Assembly (NCBI GenBank): GCA_945874895.1
Contig: CAMCIC010000006.1
Coordinates: 62,001 to 126,000, forward strand
Length of the DNA stretch: 64,000 nt
Direction of reading: 5' to 3'
Origin: Akkermansia muciniphila
Lineage (GTDB): Bacteria; Verrucomicrobiota; Verrucomicrobiia; Verrucomicrobiales; Akkermansiaceae
Shown here: piece by piece, positions 28,291 to 36,915 of the stretch
Layout of the letters: each line of letters begins with the position of its first letter
Numbering within the stretch: position 1 is the stretch's first letter
The notes under the pieces: model-generated
Seen by the model: the letters and a program-made list of their open reading frames with translations, nothing else
Database searches by the model: none
Told to the model about the DNA's origin: nothing
Made by a program: the position numbers and the translations under genes

Positions 28291-29112
28291 TTAGAACGCG
28301 CAGCTCACGGAGATGCCGCCGAACAGATCGTTGGTGGCCTCAGCGAGGTTTTGACCCTTGCGAGCCTCCAGGGCGTAGTTTCCGGCAACGTAGGGAGTGA
28401 TGGTCACTGTGTCGTTGTACTTGTAAGGAGCATTGAGCGAAGCGCGAACGTGGGTCAAGCCTTCGCCATCCGAGCTGTTGTCTACATAGTAATCGATACC
28501 GTAGCCCATTTGCACCATAGGTACCAAGGACAGCTTCTCGTTTACTTCATAGGTGTAGTCGATGCCTGCTTCGAAATACCAAGCGTCAATCTTGGCGTCG
28601 AACCATGAGCCAAGGTAAACGTTGGTGCTGCCGAAAGCCTTTTTCGCGGTAAGACCGATGTCGATGGCGTTCTTCACTTGAAGGTCGGCATTCACGCCGT
28701 CGGTAACGCCATTGACAGCACCCGAAAAGCTATCGAAGAAGTGATAATTGGTGACAACCAGACCGAATGTCGCCAAGTCAGTTTCATAGGTCAGAGAGCC
28801 GGTGAGGTCGAGCTCGGAATACTCAAGATCAGAGCCAGCAGCGTTGGTCGTGCCACCGTTCTGGGTGTAGAGTGCACCGAAGCCGAGCGTCAGTTTGTCA
28901 GCCAGTGGAGCGGAAAGGCTCACTCCGTTGAAAATATTGTTGTTGGAGAACCACAAACCACGGAAGTAGTAGCTGGTCTCATAAGCGGCAGAGATGCTTC
29001 CGGTGATCCAAGGTTCTGCGCTGGTGGTGGCTGTGCTCGATACTTCGGCTGCTCCTGCCAGTGCGCTGGAAGTGAGAGCGGCTATTGAGGTCAATTTCAA
29101 TAATGATTTCAT
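28291..29112 (-). CDS. Outer-membrane beta-barrel protein (porin-like)
   Basis: The 273-residue product has a signal peptide (MKSLLKLTSIAALTSSALAGA), alternating hydrophobic strands rich in Tyr, Gly and Asn, and a C-terminal Phe (SVSCAF), the usual signal for outer-membrane insertion. An early YYFRGLWFSN segment resembles the YRG strand of small TIGR02001-type outer-membrane proteins. It may be a channel or passive pore. Its upstream region carries a near-consensus sigma-54 promoter and it ends in a strong terminator, so it is a single-gene unit, possibly controlled by nitrogen or another enhancer-binding-protein signal. Confidence 0.8.
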   Translation of the reverse strand: MKSLLKLTSIAALTSSALAGAAEVSSTATTSAEPWITGSISAAYETSYYFRGLWFSNNNIFNGVSLSAPLADKLTLGFGALYTQNGGTTNAAGSDLEYSELDLTGSLTYETDLATFGLVVTNYHFFDSFSGAVNGVTDGVNADLQVKNAIDIGLTAKKAFGSTNVYLGSWFDAKIDAWYFEAGIDYTYEVNEKLSLVPMVQMGYGIDYYVDNSSDGEGLTHVRASLNAPYKYNDTVTITPYVAGNYALEARKGQNLAEATNDLFGGISVSCAF

Positions 29113-29146
29113 GATTGTTGTGTTATTTTGTGGATTTATGGTTGTG

Positions 29147-29174
29147 AGTAACGATGTCGCAAAACAGAGTTACT
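29147..29174 (-). other. 5' leader stem-loop of the barrel gene
   Basis: AGTAAC and GTTACT form a 6-bp stem around a 16-nt loop, starting at the predicted sigma-54 transcription start. It may stabilise the 5' end of the mRNA, or be a binding site; it is short enough to be chance. Confidence 0.3.
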
Positions 29175-29187
29175 GATAAAAAAATAA

Positions 29188-29204
29188 AGCATGAACCGTG
29201 CCAA
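29188..29204 (-). promoter_or_regulatory. Sigma-54 type -24/-12 promoter
   Basis: On the minus strand the 17 bases read TTGGCACGGTTCATGCT. This fits the sigma-54 consensus YTGGCACGRNNNTTGCW at every defined position except one, with the required GG-N10-GC spacing. Transcription would begin near 29175, leaving a leader of about 60 nt before the outer-membrane barrel gene at 29112. Confidence 0.65.
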
Positions 29205-29310
29205 GATCAGGCATCAAATTCATAAAAAGTCATCTTGATGGGCGGAGTGGTTCGCTAAAAATCCCGCCATTGATGCTTTTCTCGGTGCGGTTCCTCGCTA
29301 TGGTGGCGCT

Positions 29311-30294
29311 GTGAAAGCCCTGCAAATTCGCCAGTTCGGCTCCGCTGCTGACGTTCTGGAATATGTGGATCGCGAGCCTTTGCCGCTTCGCAACGGGATG
29401 GTTCGTGTGAAGATTCTTGCATCCCCGATCAATCCCGCGGATTTGAATTGGATCGAAGGAACATATGGCACTCGCCCCCTTCTTCCTGACGTGCCCGGGA
29501 CAGAAGCGGCAGGAGAAGTGATTGAGTCTGCGGATGCCTCTTTCGCCCCAGGCGCCAGAGTCATGTTGCTTTCCTATGCCCATGGTTGGCAGGAGCAGAG
29601 GATCATCCCAGCGGCGGAATTATTGCCATTGCCGCCAGAGCTTTCATGGGCTGATGCCGCGATGCTCAAAGTCAATCCAGCCACGGCGTGGCGCATGCTC
29701 CACGATTACGCGGAGTTGACCGCCGGATCGGTGATTGTACAAAACGCAGCCAATTCCGGAGTCGGTCGCTGTGTCATTCAGCTCGCGCGGATCTGTGGAT
29801 GGCGCACCATCAATTTCGTGAGAAATCCGACCGTTGCGGAGGAATTGCGGGAGTGGGGCGCCGATGTGGTCTGCTCCGATGATGAGAGCGGCAAACAAGA
29901 GGCTCTGGCCTATCTCAGAAAACGAGACGAACGAGCGGTTTTGGCGCTCAATGCGGTGGGTGGGGAGAGTGCTATGCGTCAGTTCGATCTGTTGGCAGAT
30001 GGCGCGGTTCAGGTTACCTATGGTGCCATGGGCAGACGTCCGCTTTCCGTGCCGAACAAGTTTTTGATTTTCCGTGACCTCACTTGTCGGGGTTTTTGGT
30101 TGTCACGTTGGCTTTCCCAGTCTTCATCCGAGGCCATTGTCAGCATGTATGGAAAGCTGATCGAGTGGATGCTAGCAGGTCACTTGAAGCAGCCCGTCGA
30201 TGGCATGGTGGCGCTTTCGGATTACACTCACGCACTGGAGCGGCAGTATGCGCCTGATCGGAGGGGCAAGGTTCTTTTTGTTCCCAGCGCATGA
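29311..30294 (+). CDS. Zinc-free MDR oxidoreductase (quinone/enoyl reductase-like)
   Basis: A GTG start at 29311 begins MKALQIRQFG, typical of the medium-chain dehydrogenase/reductase family. The 327-residue product has the GroES-like N-terminal domain (INPADLNWIEGTYG) and a Rossmann domain whose nucleotide loop reads NAANSGVGR, as in NADPH-dependent quinone oxidoreductases and the 2-enoyl-reductase (MECR/ETR1) branch. The NPATAWRML segment favours the enoyl-reductase-like group. Catalytic-zinc ligands of alcohol dehydrogenases are not evident. Substrate uncertain. The next gene follows in the same direction after 58 bp. Confidence 0.85.
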   Translation: MKALQIRQFGSAADVLEYVDREPLPLRNGMVRVKILASPINPADLNWIEGTYGTRPLLPDVPGTEAAGEVIESADASFAPGARVMLLSYAHGWQEQRIIPAAELLPLPPELSWADAAMLKVNPATAWRMLHDYAELTAGSVIVQNAANSGVGRCVIQLARICGWRTINFVRNPTVAEELREWGADVVCSDDESGKQEALAYLRKRDERAVLALNAVGGESAMRQFDLLADGAVQVTYGAMGRRPLSVPNKFLIFRDLTCRGFWLSRWLSQSSSEAIVSMYGKLIEWMLAGHLKQPVDGMVALSDYTHALERQYAPDRRGKVLFVPSA

Positions 30295-30352
30295 TGGATG
30301 ATCGCTTCTAACGGAAAATACGGGCGATTTTCCTCTCGCACATCGAGCGGAT

Positions 30353-31402
30353 ATGCTACATCCTTTTTCCGTGCTCCATACGACCATCATCAGCGCGAGC
30401 GACGAAAATTACAAAGAGGCAGTTCAGGCTGCGGTCCCCTTGCTGCGTGCGGGTGAGGTCGTGGCCTTGCCTACGGAAACCGTATACGGATTGGCGGGCA
30501 ATGCGTTCGATGAGGCGGCAGTGGCCAAAATTTTCGGCGCCAAGGAGAGGCCTTCCTTTGATCCATTGATCGTCCATGTGGCAACGCGTGCCGATCTTGC
30601 GCGGGTCGCCATCATTCCCGAAGAGATCCAAAACACGGTGGATAAGCTTTTGAATGCTTTTTGGCCCGGGCCGCTGACGATTGTCCTGCCGAAGCATCCT
30701 GACATACCCGACTTAGTGACCAGCGGTCTGGACACAGTGGCTGTTCGGCAAAGTGCCGGTAAAATCTTTCGCGCCATTGGCAAGGAGTTGGGTTCGCCTT
30801 TGGCGGCTCCCAGTGCGAATCGTTTTGGACGCATTTCTCCCACATCGGCGCATGCGGTCATGCGGGAACTTGAGGGGCGCATCCCTTTGATTGTCGATGG
30901 TGGTGCCTGCTCGGAGGGGCTGGAGAGCACCATCATTCATGTGAAGGCAGGGGAAAAACGACCAACCATCACGATCTTGCGTCCTGGACCAGTGACCAAG
31001 GAAATGTTGCAAAACTTTGGTAAAGTCGAGCGTCCCAAGCGCTCTTCCGATGGTGAAGGAATGACGGCTCCTGGCATGTTGCCCAGTCATTATGCGCCAC
31101 GGACACCGCTCCTTTTGCTGGCAGATCCCTCTGATTTTCGTCCAGAGCCAGGCAAAAAATACGGATTGCTTTCATACACTGGCGAACCGGGCAAAGGATA
31201 TGTGTCACTCCATCGCTGGTCGGCGGTCGAGGCCCTCAGCCCGGGAAATGGAAAATTGCCGGAAGCGGCTTTGCGTTTGTTCCACCTGCTGCGTAAGCTG
31301 GACGAGGCGGAATTGGATTTTATCGTTGCCGAACCAGTGAGCGAGGTGGGCCTAGGAGTGGCCATCATGGATCGATTGCGACGTGCCGCAGCCACGGTCT
31401 GA
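30353..31402 (+). CDS. tsaC: L-threonylcarbamoyladenylate synthase (Sua5/YrdC)
   Basis: This enzyme makes threonylcarbamoyl-AMP from threonine, bicarbonate and ATP, the first step of the t6A37 modification of ANN-decoding tRNAs. The 349-residue length is that of the two-domain Sua5 form. The YrdC domain carries GEVVALPTETVYGLAG, KERPSFDPLIVHV and APSANRFGRISPT; a linker with GMLPSHYAPRTPL leads into a smaller C-terminal Sua5 domain. The gene is cytoplasmic housekeeping and has its own terminator just downstream. An in-frame GTG at 30371 is an alternative start. Confidence 0.93.
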   Translation: MLHPFSVLHTTIISASDENYKEAVQAAVPLLRAGEVVALPTETVYGLAGNAFDEAAVAKIFGAKERPSFDPLIVHVATRADLARVAIIPEEIQNTVDKLLNAFWPGPLTIVLPKHPDIPDLVTSGLDTVAVRQSAGKIFRAIGKELGSPLAAPSANRFGRISPTSAHAVMRELEGRIPLIVDGGACSEGLESTIIHVKAGEKRPTITILRPGPVTKEMLQNFGKVERPKRSSDGEGMTAPGMLPSHYAPRTPLLLLADPSDFRPEPGKKYGLLSYTGEPGKGYVSLHRWSAVEALSPGNGKLPEAALRLFHLLRKLDEAELDFIVAEPVSEVGLGVAIMDRLRRAAATV

Positions 31403-31408
31403 GCCCCC

Positions 31409-31430
31409 AAGCCGGTGACGGCTTTTCTTT
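31409..31430 (+). terminator. Intrinsic terminator after the Sua5 gene
   Basis: AAGCCG and CGGCTT pair around a GTGA tetraloop and are followed directly by a T-rich tail (TTCTTTT). It lies 7 bp after the stop of the threonylcarbamoyl-AMP synthase gene. Confidence 0.7.
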
Positions 31431-31464
31431 TCCAATGAAAGATATGAATAAGGTCTCTGAATCC

Positions 31465-31479
31465 GGTGGCAGTGCCACC
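31465..31479. promoter_or_regulatory. Perfect inverted repeat before the zincin gene
   Basis: GGTGGCA and TGCCACC flank a single central base, 14 bp upstream of the start codon at 31494. This could be an operator or a ribosome-occluding hairpin; the one-base centre makes a DNA-binding dimer site more likely than an RNA hairpin. Confidence 0.35.
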
Positions 31480-31493
31480 ATTCCCTTCGCCTC

Positions 31494-33362
31494 ATGAAAA
31501 AGCCCGTCTATTTATTAGTGCCACTCGTGATTTTAGCCGGAATTGTCGCGTTTTTTCTATCGCATCAATCAGCGGATCCACAGCTGCGGAATAGCGGAGA
31601 AGAAGCGTCCGCCGTGAATATCGCCGAGACGAAAATCTCCGAGGCTGTCGTGGAGCGTCCTCGCTTGCAGGTCATCAACGGTAGCGATCAGGACGTGGAG
31701 ATCTTCTGGCTCAAGTCTGCAACCGAGCGCGTGGCCAATGGCGTGGTAAAATCCGGAGATGACACCATTTTCTCCACAAGTCTGGGGCATCGGTTTGAAA
31801 TCGTGGGGCGAGAAGATCACTCGAAAATGACCGTCACGAGCGAGGTTCCGGTGCAAGCGGTCCGCTTTGATCCCAAGGGTAGGGACGGCATTCCAGCATT
31901 TTACACGCAACACGTCAGTGCCAAGGGATTTCCGATTGTGGCTTCCGCCAAGGTCAGCCCTTTTGCACTCAAAGAGGCTGCGTATCTGGTAAACATGATG
32001 CTCGATAAGCGACCTGACGTGCGTGAGGCAATGATCAGGAGTGGTGCCCGCATGTGCGTCATGGCGCATGATGAATATACGACCGATTTGCCCGAGTTTC
32101 AGCGCATGGCGAAGGCTGAGGAAAGCGAAGTTCCTGGCGTGAGCGCTAAGGATTTCTGGGACGCGCGCGCGCGCGGATTGGGGGGCAGTGAGCACGATCC
32201 CCTCTGCTCGGTGGCCGAGGAAAACTTGCTGGCGCTATCAGGCGATCCCTATGAAAAGGAAAACATTCTCATTCACGAACTGGCCCATAACATCCACTTG
32301 CGAGGCCTGTTGAATGTGGACCCGACTTTCGATCGCCGACTTCGCGAAGCCTATGATTCCGCAATGAAGGCGGGACTCTGGAAGGGCAAGTATGCCTCCG
32401 TCAACAGTCGCGAATATTTTGCCGAAGGCGTGCAATCGTGGTTCGATGATAACCGCGTCAACGATCATGATCACAATCATGTGCACCTGCGATCTCAATT
32501 GATCGAGTATGACCCGGCACTGGCCGCACTGTGCCGTGAGGTTTTCGGCGATACCGAATTGAAATACACCAAGCCCACTACGCGATTGGTCGGGCACATG
32601 GAAGGTTATGATCCCAGCAAGGCCCCCGCATTTGAGTGGCCATCGCGATTGGACAAGGTCAAAGCCGCCATCCGCGAGTTGGCCGTGAGCCGCAATGCCA
32701 AAGCCCATGCCAGTGAAAAATATGAGGCGCGAACGATCGAAGGTTGGCCAGTGCTGATCAGTCGTGAGTTGTTAGAAAAACAGCCGGACGATATGGCAAA
32801 AGCTGCCCTGTTACTGCAGCGGCAGCTCGCGGAACTTCATCGCCTGTTACCGAGGGAGGTGGTGGCGAAACTTCAGCAGGTGCGGTTGTATTTCACCTCC
32901 GAGTATCACAACATCGCCCCGTCAGCCGAATACCATCCCGGAGCAGATTGGCTGAGGGCGAACCGCCGCGATCCTGATATGGTGAAAAACGTTGAGTTCA
33001 CCAACGCGCGCTTGTTTGAAGAGGAAATCCGCCGCATGCCACTGCTTGTTTTGCACGAGCTATCACACGCCTATCACGATCGGTTCTTGCCAGACGGTCA
33101 CAACAATGCGGAGATCAAGGAGGCTTTCGGAAAAGCGAAAGCAAGCGGATTGTATGAGCGAGTCGAACGCCGTGACGCAAGAGGAAATACCCGTATGGAT
33201 CGCGCCTATGCGATGACGAATCCTGCCGAATATTTTGCTGAAAGCACGGAAGCCTACTTCGGCACCAACGATTTTTTCCCCTACAACCAGGATGATCTGA
33301 AAAAGCACGATCCGTTTATGCACCAACTGTTGGCAAAACTGTGGGCTCTTCCTTCTCAGTAA
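31494..33362 (+). CDS. Membrane-anchored protein with VHL-like beta domain and two zincin metalloprotease domains
   Basis: The 622-residue product starts with a signal anchor (about 4-23). Residues about 57-125 resemble the von Hippel-Lindau beta domain (RLQVINGSDQDVEIFWL, a Gly/Asp turn, then STSLGHRFEIVG). Two related zinc-metalloprotease regions follow: the first with HELAH (His261, Glu262, His265) and a downstream YFAEG whose Glu311 could be the third ligand, the second with HELSH (His521, Glu522, His525) and YFAES with Glu583. Both have a long helix before the third ligand, as in gluzincins such as the lethal-factor-like family. Protein or peptide cleavage outside the cytoplasm is likely. 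A dipeptidyl peptidase and a prolidase-like gene follow closely. I know of no named protein with this exact architecture. Confidence 0.75.
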   Translation: MKKPVYLLVPLVILAGIVAFFLSHQSADPQLRNSGEEASAVNIAETKISEAVVERPRLQVINGSDQDVEIFWLKSATERVANGVVKSGDDTIFSTSLGHRFEIVGREDHSKMTVTSEVPVQAVRFDPKGRDGIPAFYTQHVSAKGFPIVASAKVSPFALKEAAYLVNMMLDKRPDVREAMIRSGARMCVMAHDEYTTDLPEFQRMAKAEESEVPGVSAKDFWDARARGLGGSEHDPLCSVAEENLLALSGDPYEKENILIHELAHNIHLRGLLNVDPTFDRRLREAYDSAMKAGLWKGKYASVNSREYFAEGVQSWFDDNRVNDHDHNHVHLRSQLIEYDPALAALCREVFGDTELKYTKPTTRLVGHMEGYDPSKAPAFEWPSRLDKVKAAIRELAVSRNAKAHASEKYEARTIEGWPVLISRELLEKQPDDMAKAALLLQRQLAELHRLLPREVVAKLQQVRLYFTSEYHNIAPSAEYHPGADWLRANRRDPDMVKNVEFTNARLFEEEIRRMPLLVLHELSHAYHDRFLPDGHNNAEIKEAFGKAKASGLYERVERRDARGNTRMDRAYAMTNPAEYFAESTEAYFGTNDFFPYNQDDLKKHDPFMHQLLAKLWALPSQ

Positions 33363-33384
33363 ATGATGGATTTTTTTGTAAGGT

Positions 33385-35694
33385 ATGAGTATGTCCCTCT
33401 CCCAAAGTATGAATGCATCTTCCGCTCCCCGTCCATTTGCCTCAGCATCAGTAGGCGGCGTCTCTGGGCTTGATGAATCCTCTGGAGCCGAACCACGATC
33501 GGCCTATCTGACCGTCGAGCGGATCTTTGGCGAGAAAAGCGAGTTTAAGACTCAGAAGTGGGGGCCGGCGTATTGGCTCAAGGATGGAACAGGCTACACC
33601 ACCTTAGAAAAATCAGCCGCGTTCGATGACGACGAGGTGAGAGATTTGGTGTGCTACGATCCCGCTACGGGAGTGCGCGAAGTCATGATTGCTGCGGCAA
33701 ACCTCATTCCCCCGGGGCAGACGAAACCTTTGATCATTGAGAATTATGCCATCTCTCGGGATGGAACCCGGATGCTGGTGTTTGTCAACGCTGTCCGAGT
33801 CTGGCGTGAAAAGACCCGTGGCGATTATTGGCTGTTAGAGAGGGCAACCGGAGCACTCACCCAACTCGGTGGTGATGCTGATCCCGCGATGATGATGTTT
33901 GCCACTTTTTCTCCCGACGACCAGAACGTTGCCTATGTGTATCGCAACAATCTTTTTGTCCAATCATTGCATTCCGGTGAAATCACCCAACTCACGCAAG
34001 ATGGAAACGAACACGTGATCAACGGCACGGCTGACTGGGTGAATGAGGAGGAATTCCATTTGCGTCACGGTTTTCGCTGGAGTCCCGATAGCCGCATGAT
34101 TGCTTATTGGCAGTTCGATACCGTCGGCGTGAAGGAGTTTCCTTTGGTCAATTACATCGATACCACCTATCCGAAGATGCAACACATCGCCTACCCGAAA
34201 GTGGGCGAGATGAATTCCGCCTGCCGGCTGGGAGTGGTGAACGCGAGTGGCGGCGAGACGAAATGGATCAGATCCCATTCCGATCCGCGCAATCATTACA
34301 TTCCGCGCATGGAGTGGGCGAGCGATTCACGACACGTTTTTTTCCAGCAACTCAATCGCTTACAAAATATCAACCAAGTGATGGCGGCTGATCCACAGAC
34401 CGGACTGGCGGAAGTGATATTTACCGATTCCGATGATGCCTGGGTTGATGTCATGAATGAATGGATCTGGATCGATGGCGGTTCACGTTTTCTGTGGCTC
34501 AGTGATCGTGATGGATGGCGGCATCTGTATGCCGTTTCTGTTCATGATCTATCAGTGAAACGGCTTACTCCGGGAGAATTCGATGTGATCCATGTGGCCG
34601 GAGTGGATGAGAAAAACGGCTGGGTGTATTTCACGGCATCGCCTGATCATCCAACGCAACGACACCTTTATCGGACGAGTCTCGACGGATCCGGCGCCAT
34701 CTGCCAGATCAATCCAGCTGGGCAGCGCGGCACGCACTCCTATCAATTTTCGGCGGATGCCCAATGGGCATTCCATACTTACTCGAGCTTTGGCTGCCCG
34801 CCCATCGTCGAGCTGATCCGCCTGCCCGATCACCAGGTGAAGCAGGTGATGGTGACAAACGAGACCTTGCGAGAGAAGTTGCAGCACTTGAAGCTAGGAT
34901 CGCGTGAAATGTTCCAGGTCGATCTCGGCGGCGGACTGTCGGCGGATGCATGGTGCATCAAACCGCCGAATTTTGATGAGACGCGGAAGTATCCTCTGTT
35001 CCTTCATGTATATGGCGAACCCGCTGGCAGCACGGTGCTCGACACGTGGGGTGGCGACAATGATCTTTGGCACTCGATGATGGCGCAGCAGGGGTATGTG
35101 GTGATGAGCATCGACAACCGTGGCACGCCCATGCCGCGAGGCCGTGCCTGGCGCAAGAGCGTTTATCGAAAAATCGGCATGATCGCCCCTGTGGATCAAG
35201 CTCATGCGACGCGTGAGATTCTGCGCACTCGCCCTTATCTGGATGCTTCTCGCGTCGGAATTTGGGGCTGGAGTGGCGGAGGATCCATGAGTCTCAACGC
35301 CATTTTTCGTTATCCCGATCTCTATCACACCGCCATGGCCATTGCCTTCGTAGCTCATCAGCGGATGTATGACACCATCTATCAGGAACGCTACATGGGA
35401 TTGCCCGATGACAATGAGGAGGGATTTCGCGATGGATCACCCATCACTCATGCCCATAGATTGCAAGGAAATCTGCTGCTGGTTTATGGCACAGGCGATG
35501 ACAATTGCCATTACCAGAATTGTGAGCTTTTGGTGCACGAGTTGATCAAGCAGAACAAGTATTTCTCCCAGGTCGTCTATCCTAACCGTTCCCATTCGAT
35601 CGAAGAGGGACCGAATACCCGTTGCCATCTCTATGGCACTCTGACACGATACTTGCTCGATCATCTGCCTTCCCATTCGATTTCTCAAAGCTAA
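33385..35694 (+). CDS. Dipeptidyl peptidase IV-like serine peptidase (S9B)
   Basis: The 769-residue enzyme has an N-terminal beta-propeller (DPPIV_N, about 60-500) and a C-terminal alpha/beta hydrolase domain. The catalytic triad is visible: Ser630 in GWSGGGSMS, Asp705 in GTGDDNCHYQN and His737 in PNRSHSIEEG. A double-Glu EE motif at NEEEFHLRHGF in the propeller matches the S9B signature that binds the substrate amino terminus. Such enzymes release X-Pro dipeptides. No obvious signal peptide is seen, so location is unclear. AAGG at 33379-33382 would fit the Met codon at 33391 better than the ATG at 33385. The M24 gene begins 6 bp downstream. Confidence 0.93.
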   Translation: MSMSLSQSMNASSAPRPFASASVGGVSGLDESSGAEPRSAYLTVERIFGEKSEFKTQKWGPAYWLKDGTGYTTLEKSAAFDDDEVRDLVCYDPATGVREVMIAAANLIPPGQTKPLIIENYAISRDGTRMLVFVNAVRVWREKTRGDYWLLERATGALTQLGGDADPAMMMFATFSPDDQNVAYVYRNNLFVQSLHSGEITQLTQDGNEHVINGTADWVNEEEFHLRHGFRWSPDSRMIAYWQFDTVGVKEFPLVNYIDTTYPKMQHIAYPKVGEMNSACRLGVVNASGGETKWIRSHSDPRNHYIPRMEWASDSRHVFFQQLNRLQNINQVMAADPQTGLAEVIFTDSDDAWVDVMNEWIWIDGGSRFLWLSDRDGWRHLYAVSVHDLSVKRLTPGEFDVIHVAGVDEKNGWVYFTASPDHPTQRHLYRTSLDGSGAICQINPAGQRGTHSYQFSADAQWAFHTYSSFGCPPIVELIRLPDHQVKQVMVTNETLREKLQHLKLGSREMFQVDLGGGLSADAWCIKPPNFDETRKYPLFLHVYGEPAGSTVLDTWGGDNDLWHSMMAQQGYVVMSIDNRGTPMPRGRAWRKSVYRKIGMIAPVDQAHATREILRTRPYLDASRVGIWGWSGGGSMSLNAIFRYPDLYHTAMAIAFVAHQRMYDTIYQERYMGLPDDNEEGFRDGSPITHAHRLQGNLLLVYGTGDDNCHYQNCELLVHELIKQNKYFSQVVYPNRSHSIEEGPNTRCHLYGTLTRYLLDHLPSHSISQS

Positions 35695-35700
35695 TTCAAC

Positions 35701-36876
35701 ATGTCACTGGCATCCGCATCATCGAAGGTGGTCGCACGCATTGCGGCCGGAGTTCCTGGGGTTCACAGCAGCCTATTTTGGCGCATTCGCTTCGCCGTAG
35801 GTGATCAAGTGGTTCTGTTAGAAATTCCGAACGGGGAAAAGACCGAGTCTACACTTCTCCTCCGTGACATTGAAATGGAGCGCGCCAAACAGTATGCCCG
35901 CGTCGATCACGTCGGTTGTCCACCCATGTTCGCGCCCGAAGGCGGACTGTCTGGCGACCGTGAAACGGCCAACGCGCAAGCCGCGATCGAGTTTCTACGC
36001 CGTGCGGGTGTGACGCATGTGTATGGCGATAGAACTTTGCCCCTGATTTTCGCCGATTTTGCCCGCAAGGCCGGCATTGCCATCGAGTGCGATGTCGATA
36101 TGTGGGTGAATGAAAGACGTCAGAAATCCGAAGAAGAAATCGAACATCTGCGTGAGGCGCAACGCGTGACTGAGGGGGCGATCCAGTTGGCCTGTGAACT
36201 CATTGCACGTGCCGATGTCCGCGCCGATGGTGTGCTTTTGCATCAGGGCGTGGTCTTGACTTCGGAACGAGTGCGCACCGCGGTGGACCATTGGCTGCTC
36301 GATCAAGGATTCTCTAATCCCAAGGCCATCATCGCCGGCGGCCCCATGGCATCGGATTGTCACAATTACGGAACCGGTGAACTTCGTACTAGCGAGCCCG
36401 TGATCGTTGATATCTTTCCCTGCGACCGCAGGTCCCGCTACAATGGCGACTGCACACGCACAGTGGTGAACGGAGAGATTCCCGATGAGGTCATGCGCAT
36501 GCATGCCGCCGTGCGAGCTGCAAAAGCCGCTGCGGAAGCAAAAATCCGCGCCGGCGTCACGGGGGAAGATGTCCATTTCGCCACCATTGCCGCTTTGTCC
36601 GATCACGGATACCCCTTTGGTCTTCCGTCTGATGACACACCATGGTCTTACTGCGCCATGACTCATGGCACGGGGCATGGAATCGGACTCGATGTGCATG
36701 AACCTCCCTTGCTGGATCGCAAAGGTCCGCCTTTGCTCAAAGGCGAGGCGCTCACCGTCGAACCCGGACTTTACCGCCGCGATCTCGGCGCTGTGCGCAT
36801 TGAGGATATGGTCATTGTCACCGAGAATGGTTGCCTCAACCTCAATCAACTGCATGACGGACTGAGTTGGAAATAA
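35701..36876 (+). CDS. M24-family Xaa-Pro aminopeptidase/dipeptidase
   Basis: The 391-residue cytoplasmic metallopeptidase has the creatinase-like N-terminal domain and the pita-bread catalytic domain. The dinuclear metal site is readable: Asp in VDIFP, Asp in GDCTRT, His in THGTGHGIGLDVHE, Glu in VEPGLY and Glu in VRIEDM. Family members cleave Xaa-Pro bonds, complementing the dipeptidyl peptidase encoded 6 bp upstream, so the two probably work together on proline-containing peptides. No signal peptide is present. Confidence 0.9.
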   Translation: MSLASASSKVVARIAAGVPGVHSSLFWRIRFAVGDQVVLLEIPNGEKTESTLLLRDIEMERAKQYARVDHVGCPPMFAPEGGLSGDRETANAQAAIEFLRRAGVTHVYGDRTLPLIFADFARKAGIAIECDVDMWVNERRQKSEEEIEHLREAQRVTEGAIQLACELIARADVRADGVLLHQGVVLTSERVRTAVDHWLLDQGFSNPKAIIAGGPMASDCHNYGTGELRTSEPVIVDIFPCDRRSRYNGDCTRTVVNGEIPDEVMRMHAAVRAAKAAAEAKIRAGVTGEDVHFATIAALSDHGYPFGLPSDDTPWSYCAMTHGTGHGIGLDVHEPPLLDRKGPPLLKGEALTVEPGLYRRDLGAVRIEDMVIVTENGCLNLNQLHDGLSWK

Positions 36877-36915
36877 TGTGTCGCGCGGGGACTAGGACTC
36901 CGCTATTGGGTGGTC

